Below the pieces are notes generated by a model, which was given only the letters and a program-made list of their open reading frames with translations, made no database searches and was not told the origin of the DNA. A stretch of DNA of 64,000 bases, from assembly GCA_029379385.1 (NCBI GenBank), contig CM055611.1, forward strand, positions 25,262,092 through 25,326,091. The letters run 5' to 3'. Source of the stretch: Quillaja saponaria (lineage: Eukaryota > Streptophyta > Magnoliopsida > Fabales > Quillajaceae). A program made the translations under genes and the position numbers. Positions 12,242 through 24,059 of this stretch are shown piece after piece (position 1 is the stretch's first letter; the number at the start of each line of letters is the position of its first letter).

Positions 12242-12942
12242 TATCTATTCGTTAGTATATATCACTTCAAATTAATTAATTAAAATGAATGATCAGCCAA
12301 TTATTGGTATATGCTCTCTACCATCTTCAACACCATTATAAGGTTTGGTCCCATCCCATTCAGGAAAGCCACACTCTCATTTCAATGGTATGCTTAATCT
12401 TTTTGTCCCTACTTGGTGAAACTTGCGTAGCATTTAGATATGGCCTCCTAAGCACATGACATAGACATGCCAATATCGTTATGTCTATGTATATACCTGA
12501 GAAACACAATCATAATTTCAACCAAATAGACAAAAATTTAAGCATATCCCTATAACAAATGGAATGTTCACTTTCTTAAACTGTTCACTTAATTTGGACA
12601 ATTCAAGTATCGTTTTGAATGAAATTAATATTTCATGTTAGATGAACATATATTAGTTCATTTAAAATGATACTCAAACGGGTTTATAAGGGAATATGAT
12701 ATGCAATGAATATTTCACATATATAGACATCATTATAAATTGAGATATTAATGAATAAACATATATTAGTACACATAGTTATGAAACTTACATAAAAAAA
12801 GAGAAATTGAAAAAATTACTTTGTTAATGGTGAAACTGTATATAATACAATCCCCAGAATTATTCCCTTGGTTTTTGATTTTCCATATGATGCTTCCAAC
12901 ATGACCACAATTCAAGGGCAATGAACCTCTAGGTACTTAGTT

Positions 12943-13167
12943 ATTTGAATTTGAATTTGAATTTTTTATTATAAGAGTTGAAGGGATAATCACGAATCCA
13001 ATGACCTGTGCAAGCACATTTGTAGCATTTACTCACTTGCATTATATACAAAGCTATTGTAAATAATACAATTGAGTAAATGCTTCAAATGTGATTGCAT
13101 GGGTCACTAGATTTGTGATTTCCACTATAACTCTTGTAATAAAAAAATTCGAATTCAAATAACTGAG
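12943..13167. repeat. Long imperfect inverted repeat (hairpin)
   Basis: The left arm (about 12943-13037, starting TTATTTGAATTTGAATTT) is the imperfect reverse complement of the right arm (about 13073-13167, ending AATTCGAATTCAAATAA). The arms are around 95 bases, with a spacer of about 35 bases. Several blocks pair exactly, such as GCATTTACTCA with TGAGTAAATGC. It could be a fold-back MITE or a hairpin-RNA source. Confidence 0.8.
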
Positions 13168-14263
13168 CACGCAAAGTTGGTAACATGCAACACAAGAATA
13201 TGCAATACAATTAAAATACGTATGAAATAAGCATTCATGTGAATGCATTGAAATACATATGTAATAAGTCTTTTAGTCAATGCATAATAACTAGATCATG
13301 ATAATAATATTTGAAGGTAAGAATTATTTAAAAGGTGTTGTTTTAATTAAGTTTAAAAGTTTTATCATTTTATTGGGACTTTTTTTTTTATTATCATTAT
13401 GTGCAAATTTTGGTAGATTAGTTAATTAGAATATATATATATTCAAGATTTTATTACGTACATAAGGGATTAATTTGGATAAGTATATTTTTAAGATTTT
13501 AAGGCATATGGATTAATTAACCTATCTAGGTATTTGGATCGTTTATTAGACTTAATTAAATTAATATTTTAAGATTAATTAAGGCATGGATAAAATTATT
13601 TTCATGATTTTAAGACATTAATTTGGATCTTTAATTGGAGTTAAACTTATTAGATAAGATTTATGTAATGAGAAGCTAATTAACACTTGAGAAATTATAA
13701 ATCTAATTAATATATAAGAGTTAGAACAAGTTAGGGACTAGGTAATTATGTTTTTACTTAATTTTTTAACCATTATAAGTACTAACTAGCTATGCACCAT
13801 GATATCAATTCATCCTGTACCTAAATCATATATAACAATACAATACCAATATCTCATCTCTCATATATACTAATTTATACATAATTACACATCAATTTAT
13901 TTTTGTGTGAGTAGGTATTGTGTTATATTCAAGCAAGAAACTTTCAAATCTATATAGATGAATATATATAACTACCTACAATGGTGGCTCCCCTAAATAT
14001 GAAGCCGACAAGGAGGTGGACAGACGGTGATGGTAGGTCCTTGGATGGCGTGGTGTGTGGCAAAGGATCAGAGCTGTAATGGCGAAAGAAGAAGAGAAAG
14101 GAAGAGAAAAGAGAGCTACGATTTGGTTTAAAACAGGATAGTCTTTCAACATTTACTTTTTCTTTCTTTTTTTTCTCTATTATTAGTGTTTGAAATATTG
14201 AAGACGTAGATAGTCTTAGTTTGCCTTTTGATAGACATAAATAGGATAATTTTTGATAATACA

Positions 14264-14511
14264 AATTTAATACGAGCTAGTTCTGCTCATTGTCATCATT
14301 TCATATGACTTGGAAAGTGAGGAGCTTACATGTTGCAGGAAAAGATGACAAGGCAAGTGGACATGGCCAATTACGTGCTAAGTGATGACTACAATAACAC
14401 GTTCTCGAATAGGCTTGCGACACACGGTATATATTACTGACCAGATGGATGATGTGGTAGCTGACTGGTCATCCCAACCTTAAAAGGCACGTGTTGCACG
14501 TGGAAATTGCA
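14264..14511. repeat. Right copy of the direct repeat flanking the CACTA relic
   Basis: Partner of 8125-8376 (see there). Its left edge still contains the end of the MITE (ACGAGCTAGTTCTGCTCATT), so the duplication included MITE sequence. The copies have diverged through substitutions and small indels. Confidence 0.8.
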
Positions 14512-15600
14512 AAGGCCGTACGCGCAATATAGTGTGTGGATTGTGCAGTATTCATGATGCTCCGTTTGTCGCGAAACTTTTGAATCCTATTGATCTGATG
14601 ATTTTGGTCCCGATGGCGTTGCCGATCAGAAAAACGTGGGAGTTATTCGGCAAAAATATATGGCTCTATGATAAGTGTGTTCTCGGTTTATTTCGCAGAT
14701 ATTTCTTAGCTTTTTTGGAGAAATATTAAATGAATTCTAAATCCTGCATATGGCTCTATGTACCATGTTCCCAAATTAGTACTTAATTCATTTTAAGACA
14801 TATTGTCTAAGGTTTCTAAAGGATCAGTTTATGTTTCTTCACGATGCTGCGTGTGCTTTCTTAACAATATTGAACAAAGAAGAATGAAGACAAGGAGGCT
14901 GCAGTGAATGATTTTTTGTCTTCGGCAACAGCTAGCGAAGGCGTTCAGTATTCAATATTAATTAGTTTACTTGTTAAATTTAATATTTTTTTCCCGTGAA
15001 TGACTGGCTTTGGAAAAGCCATCCACAGTAATGAGAGGAAACGTAAGGAACCAGCTAATCTTAGCCTCATTAAATATTTTATCTTGTGATGCATCCTAGT
15101 CTTACTATTTTATCCGGTGGAATTTCTTTAACCAAAATAAACACCTACCAATAAAAAATAGTTTGCTTAGATAATATTTTTTTGACTTAATTACAATTTT
15201 AGTTTTATTATTTGATCAAAAATTATGTTTTATCCTAATATTTAAAAAATTAAAATATCATCCCTAATAATTTAGGCAATATTGTCCCTATCATCACATT
15301 TCATATTCAGCTTAATAACAAGTGACCTGTTAAATAATATTATACATAATTTGTTTTATGTGTCATGCTATTTGTTTGGTATCACATTTTAAAAATTAAA
15401 TATAAGCTTTTTGAAATTTTGAAATAATATTTGAACTCTTACACATATAAGGACGAAAGTGTAATTTAGCCTTTGTTTTTATCAAGATAAAATCGTCGCT
15501 TACATCAAGTTGTTTCGCTGTTTCACGCAAAAAATTTGGTTGTTTTTATGTAGTCATTGCATGAGTAAGTTGTCCTGGAGTTGGGATGGGGGACCACTTT
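14512..15600. other. Intergenic sequence, no supported gene
   Basis: It contains a short ORF at 14532-14729 that I do not recognise and a less AT-rich patch near 14880-14950 (GGAGGCTGCAGTG, GCAACAGCTAGCGAAGGCG) that could be a gene fragment. The rest is AT-rich with no clear repeat boundaries. It precedes the promoter of the helper NLR. Confidence 0.4.
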
Positions 15601-15652
15601 CCGCGTTTGTTGCTAAGAAGATAGTTGTTTCATCAGCACTACCGTAAACCGA

Positions 15653-15659
15653 AGTCAAC
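15653..15659 (-). promoter_or_regulatory. W-box-like site upstream of the helper NLR
   Basis: AGTCAAC, the reverse complement of GTTGACT, contains the TTGAC core bound by WRKY factors, common in defence-gene promoters. It lies about 430 bases before the start codon, near the probable 5' leader. A short motif like this can occur by chance. Confidence 0.3.
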
Positions 15660-15867
15660 GATTGGAGGCAAGGACAAGGAATTTCGATCAAAAATGCGAG
15701 AGAACCTTCAGTTTCTGGGAAACCAATATCCTGACGTTAGAATTCGGTTCCTTCAAATTTCTCCTACACCCAGAGAAATTTGTTTCCTCTGAAGACTGCA
15801 AAATCGAATGAACACTCATCAAAGCTTTCCCGATTTGATCTCTCGCAAGGAAAGTTAAAGAATTTGG

Positions 15868-16079
15868 GTATTATTTTTCATTTCTAATCACGCATCTTGT
15901 ATTGTAGTATCATTCTTTGTTCCAAGTTGTTCATAAACAAAACTAGCTATAAATTTGTGTTTGATTTTCTTTGTAAATTGGGTGAAGTTTCTTGGTGAGA
16001 AGATGGATTGATTGCCAAGTACTTCTGGTTTAATTTGGAAGCAATTACTCCTGGTTTAATTTGTGAGTTTGTGTTGCAG
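15868..16079 (+). other. Putative 5' UTR intron of the helper NLR
   Basis: A donor TTTGG|GTATTA at 15868 and an acceptor TTTGTGTTGCAG ending at 16079 sit just before the start codon at 16087. The intervening sequence is T-rich, like plant introns. The preceding 200 bases are less AT-rich, as expected of a transcribed leader. Inferred from consensus only. Confidence 0.45.
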
Positions 16080-16086
16080 CTAAGTG

Positions 16087-19000
16087 ATGGCATTAAGTAT
16101 AGTTGAAGGGGCTGTGGCTGGAGCAGTATTTGGAGAACTGCTTTCAGCAGTTTTGGAAGTCAAGGACAAAATTTTTCCGTTCAACCCATCTCTCAAAAAA
16201 CTCAAATCCACTATAGAGAGCATAGCTCCGGTAATTGAAGAAATACACAAATATGATGAGTACCTTGATAGCAGAAAGGAAGATCTGGAAAAATTGATCA
16301 AGCTAATGCAAGAGGGCAAGGAGCTTGTTCGCAAGTGTTCCAAAATCCGTTGGTGGAATTCCTGGTCTAAGTCCCATTACCGTAAAAAACTTTGCGAATT
16401 GGATGAAGCAATCGAACAGTTCTTCAAACTTGATTTGGCTGATCTGATGGACAGGGATGCACTGAAGATCTCAGTGAAGGTGAAAGAGATGCAGAGTCAA
16501 ATCATAAGTAGTGGCGTAACTGAAAGGATGGAAGCTCTGTCTGCGCCTCCTCAACCCCCAGAATTTACAGTTGGACTGAACGGGCATGTGGAGGTGTTGA
16601 AGGGACGGCTGCTCAATAGTGGTGTCTCAGTAATTGTAATAACTGCTCCTGGAGGAATGGGAAAGACCACATTGGCTAAAATGCTCTGTTGGGATAACGA
16701 AATCAAAGGTATCCACTCACTCTTTGAAATTTTTAGTGATCGGTTCTAAATGTTTTAGGAATCATAATTGTCATAGTTGTTCAATACAGTTCATCAATAC
16801 TTTCGAAAAAAGAACATGTCTGGAATATTCTGAATGACTAAGTTTATGGTCTGGTATGACAAATTAAGCATATATGAGCTCAACTTAGAGTTTAGAACTC
16901 TGTCGCCTGATCTGTTGAGCACTGGATTTTGAACTTTACAGATCCTTTGTCTGTTTGAATAGAAGTTCATTGCATTTAGAAGTGACGAAGGCTCAAGCTA
17001 TTGGCTAAAGTTTAAAGTTTTCAAAGATTTTCATGTGTTTAGTGCAGTTTGAACTTTGAAGCACAGCTCTGCTTGTTTTAAATGAACGGGTTGTTGAATG
17101 AACTTGTATTTGTCTCATTTCTTTGAGACTTACCTGTATTCCTGTGACTTATCTCTCTCTTTATCTCTCTCTCTCTCTTTGTATATGAACATTGTTTAGT
17201 ATACAAGTCTCTAAATCTCACAAGGTTTATGTAGATAAATTCGGGGACAATATCTTCTACCTCACACTTTCAAAGACGCCCAACTTTAAGTTGATTGCAC
17301 AACACCTGCTTCAACATAAAGGTGCTAAAGTACGTGAGTTTATAAGTGATGACGATGCAATTAATGAATTGAGTAATCTTCTGACAGAAATTGGAGAAAA
17401 GCCAATATTGTTGGTCCTTGATGATATTTGGTCTGGCTCAGAATCATTTCTTGAAAAACTCGTGCTCCCACTGTCAGATTATAAGATTTTGGTTACCTCA
17501 AGATTTGCATTTCAAAAATTTGGAAATCCATACTACTTGACACCACTTGGTAATGAAGATGCAACAACTCTTCTCTATCACTCAGCACCCCTACTTGAAA
17601 GGGACTCTAATATTCACGAAGATCTTGTCAGAAAGGTACTTTTTGTCATTCTTATGCGTAAGAATTATATTGACTTTCTTTAGTTTTTCCATCATTTTAT
17701 AAATAAATAAGATTTTCCTTGAGTTAGACCGGGTGATGACATTGTCTTGACCATAATTCTCATGTCTGTTTTTGTTTGATTACTCTGTTACTTCTGCTTT
17801 GTCTTTTGCATATTTTACAAATTACCAATATAGAGCAAAGAATAACAGTTATTAGAAACATATTTTCAACTTTCAGGAACAATAAGATGACTTGAATCTT
17901 GGCAACTTTGGACACCTAAAGTTACAACCTTAGAATTTCTGATTTTGTATGCGTGCACTGAATTGCAGATAGTCAAACACTGTGCGGGTTTTCCATTGGC
18001 CCTTTTATTGGTTGGCGGATCATTATATCAAAATCCTGAAGCCTTCTCAGAAAGTAGTGTGAAGGAATGGTCCAAAGGTCATTATACAGTTGATTCCAAT
18101 GTTGGTTTTCTTGATCATCTCGAAAATCTCGTAGATGTATTGGAAACTGAACCCATAATCAAGGAGTGTTTCATGGACCTGAGTTTATTTCCTGAAGACC
18201 AACATATCCCTGTTGCTGCGCTAGTTGATATGTGGGCAGAATTGTACAAATTAGATGAAGATGGTGTGATGGCAATGGCCAACATATATGAGCTCCACAC
18301 CCGAAATTTGGCTGCTGAAATTGTAGTCACAAGGTTGGTTGGCTTCTTATCTTGTGTTATACACAACCAATATCTTTCTCAACCTTTTGGCTAAGATCAA
18401 GCATTATACACAACCACGATATCTTTGATAAAAAAAAAATGTTCTTTAACACTGTAGATAGTTTGTGACATGAGGTTTCTAATGTACTTACATGTAGCCC
18501 CATAATATAACATCCATTTTTCAAGGGGAAGCCAACAAAACAAAATGAAAGAAGAAAAAAAAAGAATAAAGAACTACTAGAAAAGAGGGACAGAAAATGA
18601 TAGTAATAAGAAACTTGAACTTGGGGTTCACATTAATTGAATATATAGCTTTCTTTTCTTAGAGTCATAAAATGTTTGAACTCTGTCATTACAACTTCAA
18701 AATAGGGAGGTAATTTTTTCTCATTGCACTATATTGTTGTGTTTAATGTTATGAATAGGTAATACCAAATATCTCTGAGCAACTATTTTTTGCTCATTAA
18801 GCAGGAGTTTTTCAGGTGACATGAATAAGAATTACAGTGACCGGTTTGTCATACAACATGATCTTCTTCATGAGGTAGCCATAAAACAATGTAGTCAGGA
18901 GCCCGTGGATATGAGGCAAAGACTTATTATTGATATTATCGAGAATGATCCTCCTGATTGGTGGACAAATGGCAACAAACTAAAGGTCACCGCCCGCATA

Positions 19001-19993
19001 TTGTCCATATCAACTGGTCTGTTCATTTCTTTATTTTTCTCTTTTCTACTGCACAAACCCTAAGAGCGCTTAGCTCTCAATCAGTAATTGAACTTCTATA
19101 ATAAGATTATATTGAACTTTATTGTAGGTGACAAGTTCACTCCAAATTGGTGCAACATAGAACCAACTGAAGTTGAGGTACTAGTTTTGAATCTTCAGAC
19201 ACAGAATTACAAGTTACCTTTGTTCATGGAGAAAATGAATAAAGTTAAAGTTTTGATAGTCACAAATTATAATTACTCTAATGTTGAATTCAAAAATTTT
19301 GAACTGATTGGTTCTTTATGCAATCTGCGAAGAATGATACTACAAAAGGTGTCAGTTCCATTTTTTCGGCGATTGAATAATCTGAAGAAGTTGTCGCTGT
19401 TTATGTGTGATGTGAGTCGGGCTTTTGAAAGAGATTCCCACATGATTTCAGATTCTTTGCGAAATTTAATGGAGATAAATGTTGACAATTGCACTGGTGT
19501 GATGGAATTGATGGTTGGGCTCTGTTATTCTGTTTACTTGAAGAAGCTTTGTATAACCAATTGCCATAAGCTTTCTGCATTACATGAACAAATTGGAAAT
19601 CTGGTGAATTTGGAAGTGCTAAGGCTTAGTTCATGCACATATTTAGTTGCGTTGCCATACTCAATAAGATGGCTTCATAACCTGAGCATTCTTGACCTTT
19701 CTGGCTGCATTAGCCTTGCAGAATTTCCAGAAGACTTTTGCAGACTTCATAGCCTCAGCATTCTTGACATCTCTGACTGCATTAGTCTTAGAAAATTACC
19801 AGAGGACTTTGGTGAGTTATCTAGTTTAAAAAAGTTATACATGATGCACTGCACAAGAATATGGGAATTGCCTTCATCAGTTATGGATCTTGAGAATTTA
19901 AATGTTGTTATATGTGATGAAGAGACTGCTGCATTATGGGAACAATTCAAACCCGTCCTTGAAAATCTAAAAGTAGAGGTGCCAAAAAGTTGA
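16087..19993 (+). CDS. NRG1-type helper NLR (RPW8-NB-ARC-LRR), five exons
   Basis: Helper (RNL) immune receptor of the NRG1/At5g66900 type, which acts downstream of sensor NLRs at the plasma membrane. Exons by splice consensus and phase: 16087-16708, 17208-17635, 17969-18333, 18805-19016, 19128-19993. The join is in frame and gives about 830 residues, the usual family size. An RPW8-like coiled coil spans about residues 1-150 (GAVFGELLSAVLEVKDKI; GKELVRKCSKIRWWNSW). The P-loop GGMGKTT has Lys193, Walker B LLVLDDIW has Asp279/Asp280, then CAGFPLAL and the RPW8-class QHD motif at 489-491 replacing MHD. LRRs are in the last exon (residues about 543-830). ATG 16087 is preferred over the preceding GTG and follows a likely 5' UTR intron. 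All key motifs are intact, so it looks functional. Confidence 0.92.
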
Positions 19994-20187
19994 TATCAAC
20001 TTGGATTGGCTTCACAGACGACAGTCGTAAGTTTTCTTTCTTCAACTTGTTGAAGAACCTTGTGACCATGTATAAACAATATTCTTCTTCTTGTTCTCTT
20101 TTATTTTCTGTTGTGTGAAAAGTCTATATTGTTGTTTGCTTGTAATGTATTGTACTAAAAATGATTGTAAATATTATTACAAAGCTT

Positions 20188-20360
20188 GTGGACCACACCT
20201 CATCGACTACTGTCTAGATCAGTTGGGCGGTTTGCTTTGGTTTCCAAAATTGCTATCAAAACTCGTATTTCTTCATGAAGAGATCCTGAGTATATTGTAT
20301 TTATTCATGGAGAGGACCTGTATCTTGGTTTCTATTCATCCGATGTATGTTTCCTGTGTA
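20188..20360 (+). repeat. 3' flank shared with the NLR at 36471
   Basis: GTGGACCACACCTCATCGAC and following sequence match the region at 40531-40700 (GTGGATCACATCTCATCTAC). Further shared words are TTGGTTT, GTATTTCTTCATG, CCTGAGTATATTGTAT and GGTTTCTA. It lies about 200 bases after the helper NLR stop codon, probably in its 3' UTR. Confidence 0.75.
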
Positions 20361-20498
20361 AGCTGTTTTCATATTTTTTTTCTTTTTTGTGTGGGTACAT
20401 TAAGAGTTCTCCAGCTCCATACCAGAGGGTGAGGGACAGGTACCTATAGCTTGAGCAGCTCTCGATGGTTTTGTAAGCTGTTTTTTTATTTAGCAACG

Positions 20499-21277
20499 GT
20501 CTGTTTGGTATATAGATTGTCAAAGTCAAATTGACTATAAATCAGTTTGCCAAAATCACATTTCAAGTAAAGTAAGCAAACAAAAAAATAGATTTTGTCA
20601 AAATCAATTCTTCAATAATCATTGGCAAAATCAATTTTTTAAAATACTGTTTTGCAAATGCCAAGTCAAACTAGCACTAAGTTAGGTTGATAAATCTGTT
20701 GTCTTTGTTTTTATATATATATATATATATGGTATAAGTCAATTTGGTTAATAAATTGTAAAAAAATTTATACATATCACCACATATTGAGTAAAATATT
20801 ATTTTTTACTCACTAAAAAATATTTTTCTTTGAAGTCAAATAAATTTTTTTTTTCTAAACACGTCTATGTTATGTATAATAAGTTTTTTATTTCAACCAA
20901 AAATGTGACCTTGCAATAAATTTTAAATACAAAAAATCAAAATTAAATGAGTTTATCTAACACTATTTAAAAAAATAAATATATTTGAGTGGAATTTTAA
21001 AATTATTTTATTATTTTTGTATTAGATTTAAATTGGATATTTTTGTTTACATGAATTAAGTAAATAGAAATTATTATTAAAATAAAATTTATGGATAAGT
21101 TAATCTATTTGTACATGAGAATGCAATTAAATTTTTGTAAATTAGTCAATTTGGTTCAATTTAGAATAAATTGCGATTTGCTCAATACACAAATTGAGAA
21201 ACTCAAACACTTCTAATCGGTAATCAGAAACATCTATTGATAATCGAAAATGTCAAATCATATACCAAACAGAGTCT
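20499..21277. mobile_element. MITE with TCTGTTTGGTATAT termini
   Basis: About 780 bp of AT-rich sequence begin GGTCTGTTTGGTATATAG and end ATATACCAAACAGAGTC, an inverted repeat of about 15 bases. The interior has no ORF. Termini of this form are typical of PIF/Harbinger- or hAT-type MITEs; a clear target duplication was not seen. Confidence 0.6.
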
Positions 21278-21281
21278 AAGT

Positions 21282-22514
21282 TGACATGCTTCTTACATTA
21301 TTACACTTTTATGTCAGTTGTGCTTGTTCTTTTTTTCTTTTGTATATCTTACTTTAACAAATGAAATAGTTGGATAGAAGGGTGCAATAGTATTGTATTT
21401 GTAAGGAGCTGTGGTCTTGGGATTAACATCCAATTCATTGAGATTTATTTGACAGATGAAGCATCCTGGTGCAGTAATGACTCAACAATTTATTCTTTCT
21501 TATATAATAAGTTTTCATTTACTGATTAGTAGGCTGTTAAATTCCTTCCTCATTGGAGCCTGAAACAGTGAATCCAGATCCATGGAAGAGTACTCAAAGG
21601 AAGCTCGTGGATGCTCCTTATGGCGGCGATTTCAAAACTTTAGAGGCAGTAGTTTTTGTATTTCTATTACACGTGTAAGTTCTCAAGTACGTATGATAGT
21701 TAAAACAGTGACCTATGATGCGAGCCACTGATTCCCCACGGTCCCACGGGCGTGTTTGAATTGACATTGAGATGGAGATCAGGCTCAACTTGTCATTTAT
21801 TTGAGTTGTCCAAAAAATTATCATTAAAATTAATTTGAAAAGTTGTGTACATATTACCAAATAAACAAATTTTTATTCATTTTTTATTTTAATTGAAATT
21901 AAATCTAATTAAAATTGAATATCTTTTTTTAATTATAAATAACAAACTTATATAATAACATAACTTAAATTATATTGACATTATTACAAATTATGAAATA
22001 AGACTAATAATAAACAAATAGTACTTATATTAAAATGACACCTATCACTAAATTTTATAAAATAAAACTGATAATTATCTTAAATTAAAGATTCAATGAC
22101 AACCAGGTATAAGAAGTTGATATTTTATATTATCATGAACCTTCCTTATGAAATCTATGTATGAAGAATTCGGTGGATTTTTGTGTACCTGTCTCCGAAT
22201 TTCTCTTTCTCTAAAATATTCCTCTCATAAATGATCCGACTAAATGTCGGGATCATTATTATAAGATTGTAACTCTAAATTACGTGGTAGGATATAGTAA
22301 GTAGTATATCATGGCATGACTAACCAATTATGCTCATTTTAGATTACTTCTAACTAAGTACACATCTGCCAAATTAGCACTCATTTTCAAAGCTATGGTT
22401 AGTAAGCTCTGTGATTTTCTTTAAAAAATCATCTCTGATAGGGACACAATCTTTCTAAATCAGTTTTAGACTCGGTGTTTATTGTTAGTGGTACTGCTCC
22501 TTATAGAAGCACAA
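21282..22514. other. Intergenic AT-rich sequence
   Basis: No gene, inverted repeat or recognisable transposon was seen. Small ORFs (for example 21618-21860 on the - strand) lack recognisable similarity and are probably chance. Confidence 0.4.
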
Positions 22515-22522
22515 GTTACCAT

Positions 22523-23108
22523 TAGGGCTGTGCAAAGAACCGGGATAACCAAATACCCGAACTGAATCAACGATTTGGTTCGATTTAATACAGTTATTTT
22601 CATTATTCGATTTAGTTCCGGGTAGTTAAATTTAATAAATTTTATATTCAGTTCAGTTACAGGTAGTGAGGTGGAGTAACTATGGTTATCCGTGGTTACC
22701 CCGAAAATCAAAATAACTAAATTATATAATATACTTTTTTTTAAAATTTGTAATTTTTAATATATTGTTGTGTTAATTTATAATTTTTATTTTTATTTTT
22801 ATTTGTGTTGAACATATTGATATATTATGTTTCTTGTATTTTTCTTTTATAGTAATTAATGAATTTTAAAAAATATGAGATTCAGAAAAAAAATATATAT
22901 AATTTTTAAATTAATTTTAGTAAAATATTAATAAATTTTTGGTAAACGAATACCCGAACTGAACTAGTCATATTTTTTTCAGTTCAGGTACTTTCGGGTA
23001 ATATATATTTTCTTTTTGATTTTGGTTCGAATTTTTTACTATCCAAAAATTTTGATTTAGTTAAAAATTTGTCAATACCCAGACTGAACCGACTCGTGCA
23101 CACCCCTG
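22523..23108. mobile_element. hAT-type MITE
   Basis: A 586-bp element with termini TAGGGCTGTGCA and (reverse complement of the right end) CAGGGGTGTGCA. It is flanked by octamers GTTACCAT (22515-22522) and CTTACCAT (23109-23116), 7 of 8 identical. It contains repeated CCCGAACTGAA words but no transposase. The TIR plus 8-bp duplication fit a non-autonomous hAT element. Confidence 0.8.
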
Positions 23109-23159
23109 CTTACCATCCTGTATAAAAAAAAAATGGACAATCTGAGGTTGTCAATATTT

Positions 23160-23636
23160 GCCTGGGACAATATCTAAGCTCTTTTATTAATTGCAAGCCC
23201 ACCCTTTGGAACACCCCTACCACTCCTCCATTAGGATGACTCCCTATAAATCCCTCTATAGGAGAGATCCTCCCTCTATTCATGTCTACACAAAAAGATT
23301 AATAATTGTGGGGGCTTTGGACATTGACCTCATGCTAAGGAACTCCATCATAATTGCACTCATTCACAAAGAAAGCACTAACAGATCAACGCAAGAAAGG
23401 ATGTAGTTTTTGAGGAAGGTGACGTCTTGGTCAAGCTGCAACCTTACTTGGTCAAGTTACAACCTTAGAAATAGGTCTCCCTTGCCAAAAGAGCTTTTAT
23501 GGTTCATATGCTATTCTTAATAGGGTTGGGCCAATTGCTTATATTGTGATATTGCCTCCAGCCAATAAGATTCACCTTACCTTTAACGTCTCTCTCCTTA
23601 AACCATACAAAGGCACTAATGTACCTTGGCTCAGGA
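23160..23636 (+). pseudogene. Ty3-gypsy integrase C-terminal relic
   Basis: Translated pieces read as the end of a gypsy integrase: YHSSIRMTPYKSLYRRDPPS at 23221-23280, then KDVVFEEGDVLVKLQPY, then RVGPIAY and LPPANKIHLTFNVSLLKPYK near 23523-23610. The reading frame is broken. The copia LTR begins directly afterwards, so the copia element probably inserted into this older copy. Confidence 0.85.
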
Positions 23637-24012
23637 TGTTGAAATGCATCTTAAATGGGGTGTTGAATTATGCCCGAAGTGGGGTATATGGAGAGCTGCA
23701 TAGTTGTTTGCAACTAATATCTTTGAATTCATTTGAAAATTTGAATTTATTTCAGTGGTTATAAAATTTATTTCAATAGTTATAAATTTATTTCAATAGT
23801 TATTAATACATTTAAGCAGTTACATATTAATATGCACTTAATAGAGAATAATGTCTGAGATCGTTATTATTCTCAAAATGATTATAAAATTAAATCTGTA
23901 ACTGAAGATTTTTTGAATAATTGTGGAAGTCCCTACATTTTCTAAATATACAATCTTCCACTTTTCTCTATATAAATTAACCTTCACATAGAAGTTTTCT
24001 AAGATTTTTTTC
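23637..24012 (+). repeat. 5' LTR of a copia-type element
   Basis: Starts TGTTGAAATGCATCTTAAAT and matches 26449-26885 over its length (shared phrases TGCATAGTTGTTTGCAA, AGAATAATGTCT, TTAAATCTGTAACTGAA). Both begin with TG; the 3' border is approximate. The copies differ substantially, so the insertion is old. Confidence 0.75.
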
Positions 24013-24059
24013 TGTGAATTTGCCAAATAATTTTTAGGGTGAGACACTTTTAACTGCTT

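Noticed and set aside
13950..14264. 104-codon - strand ORF as a gene
   Set aside because: Low-complexity Lys/Ser/Phe-rich translation with no recognised family, adjacent to transposon relics; no supporting signals.
15000..16080. tRNA or other structured RNA genes in this and other intergenic regions
   Set aside because: No cloverleaf or box set convincing enough was found anywhere; the only tRNA-like signals are SINE heads at 732 and 2785.
16749..18820. Helper NLR as a multi-fragment pseudogene because its ORFs are separated
   Set aside because: All four gaps have consensus donors and acceptors with matching phases, and the joined protein has every expected motif.
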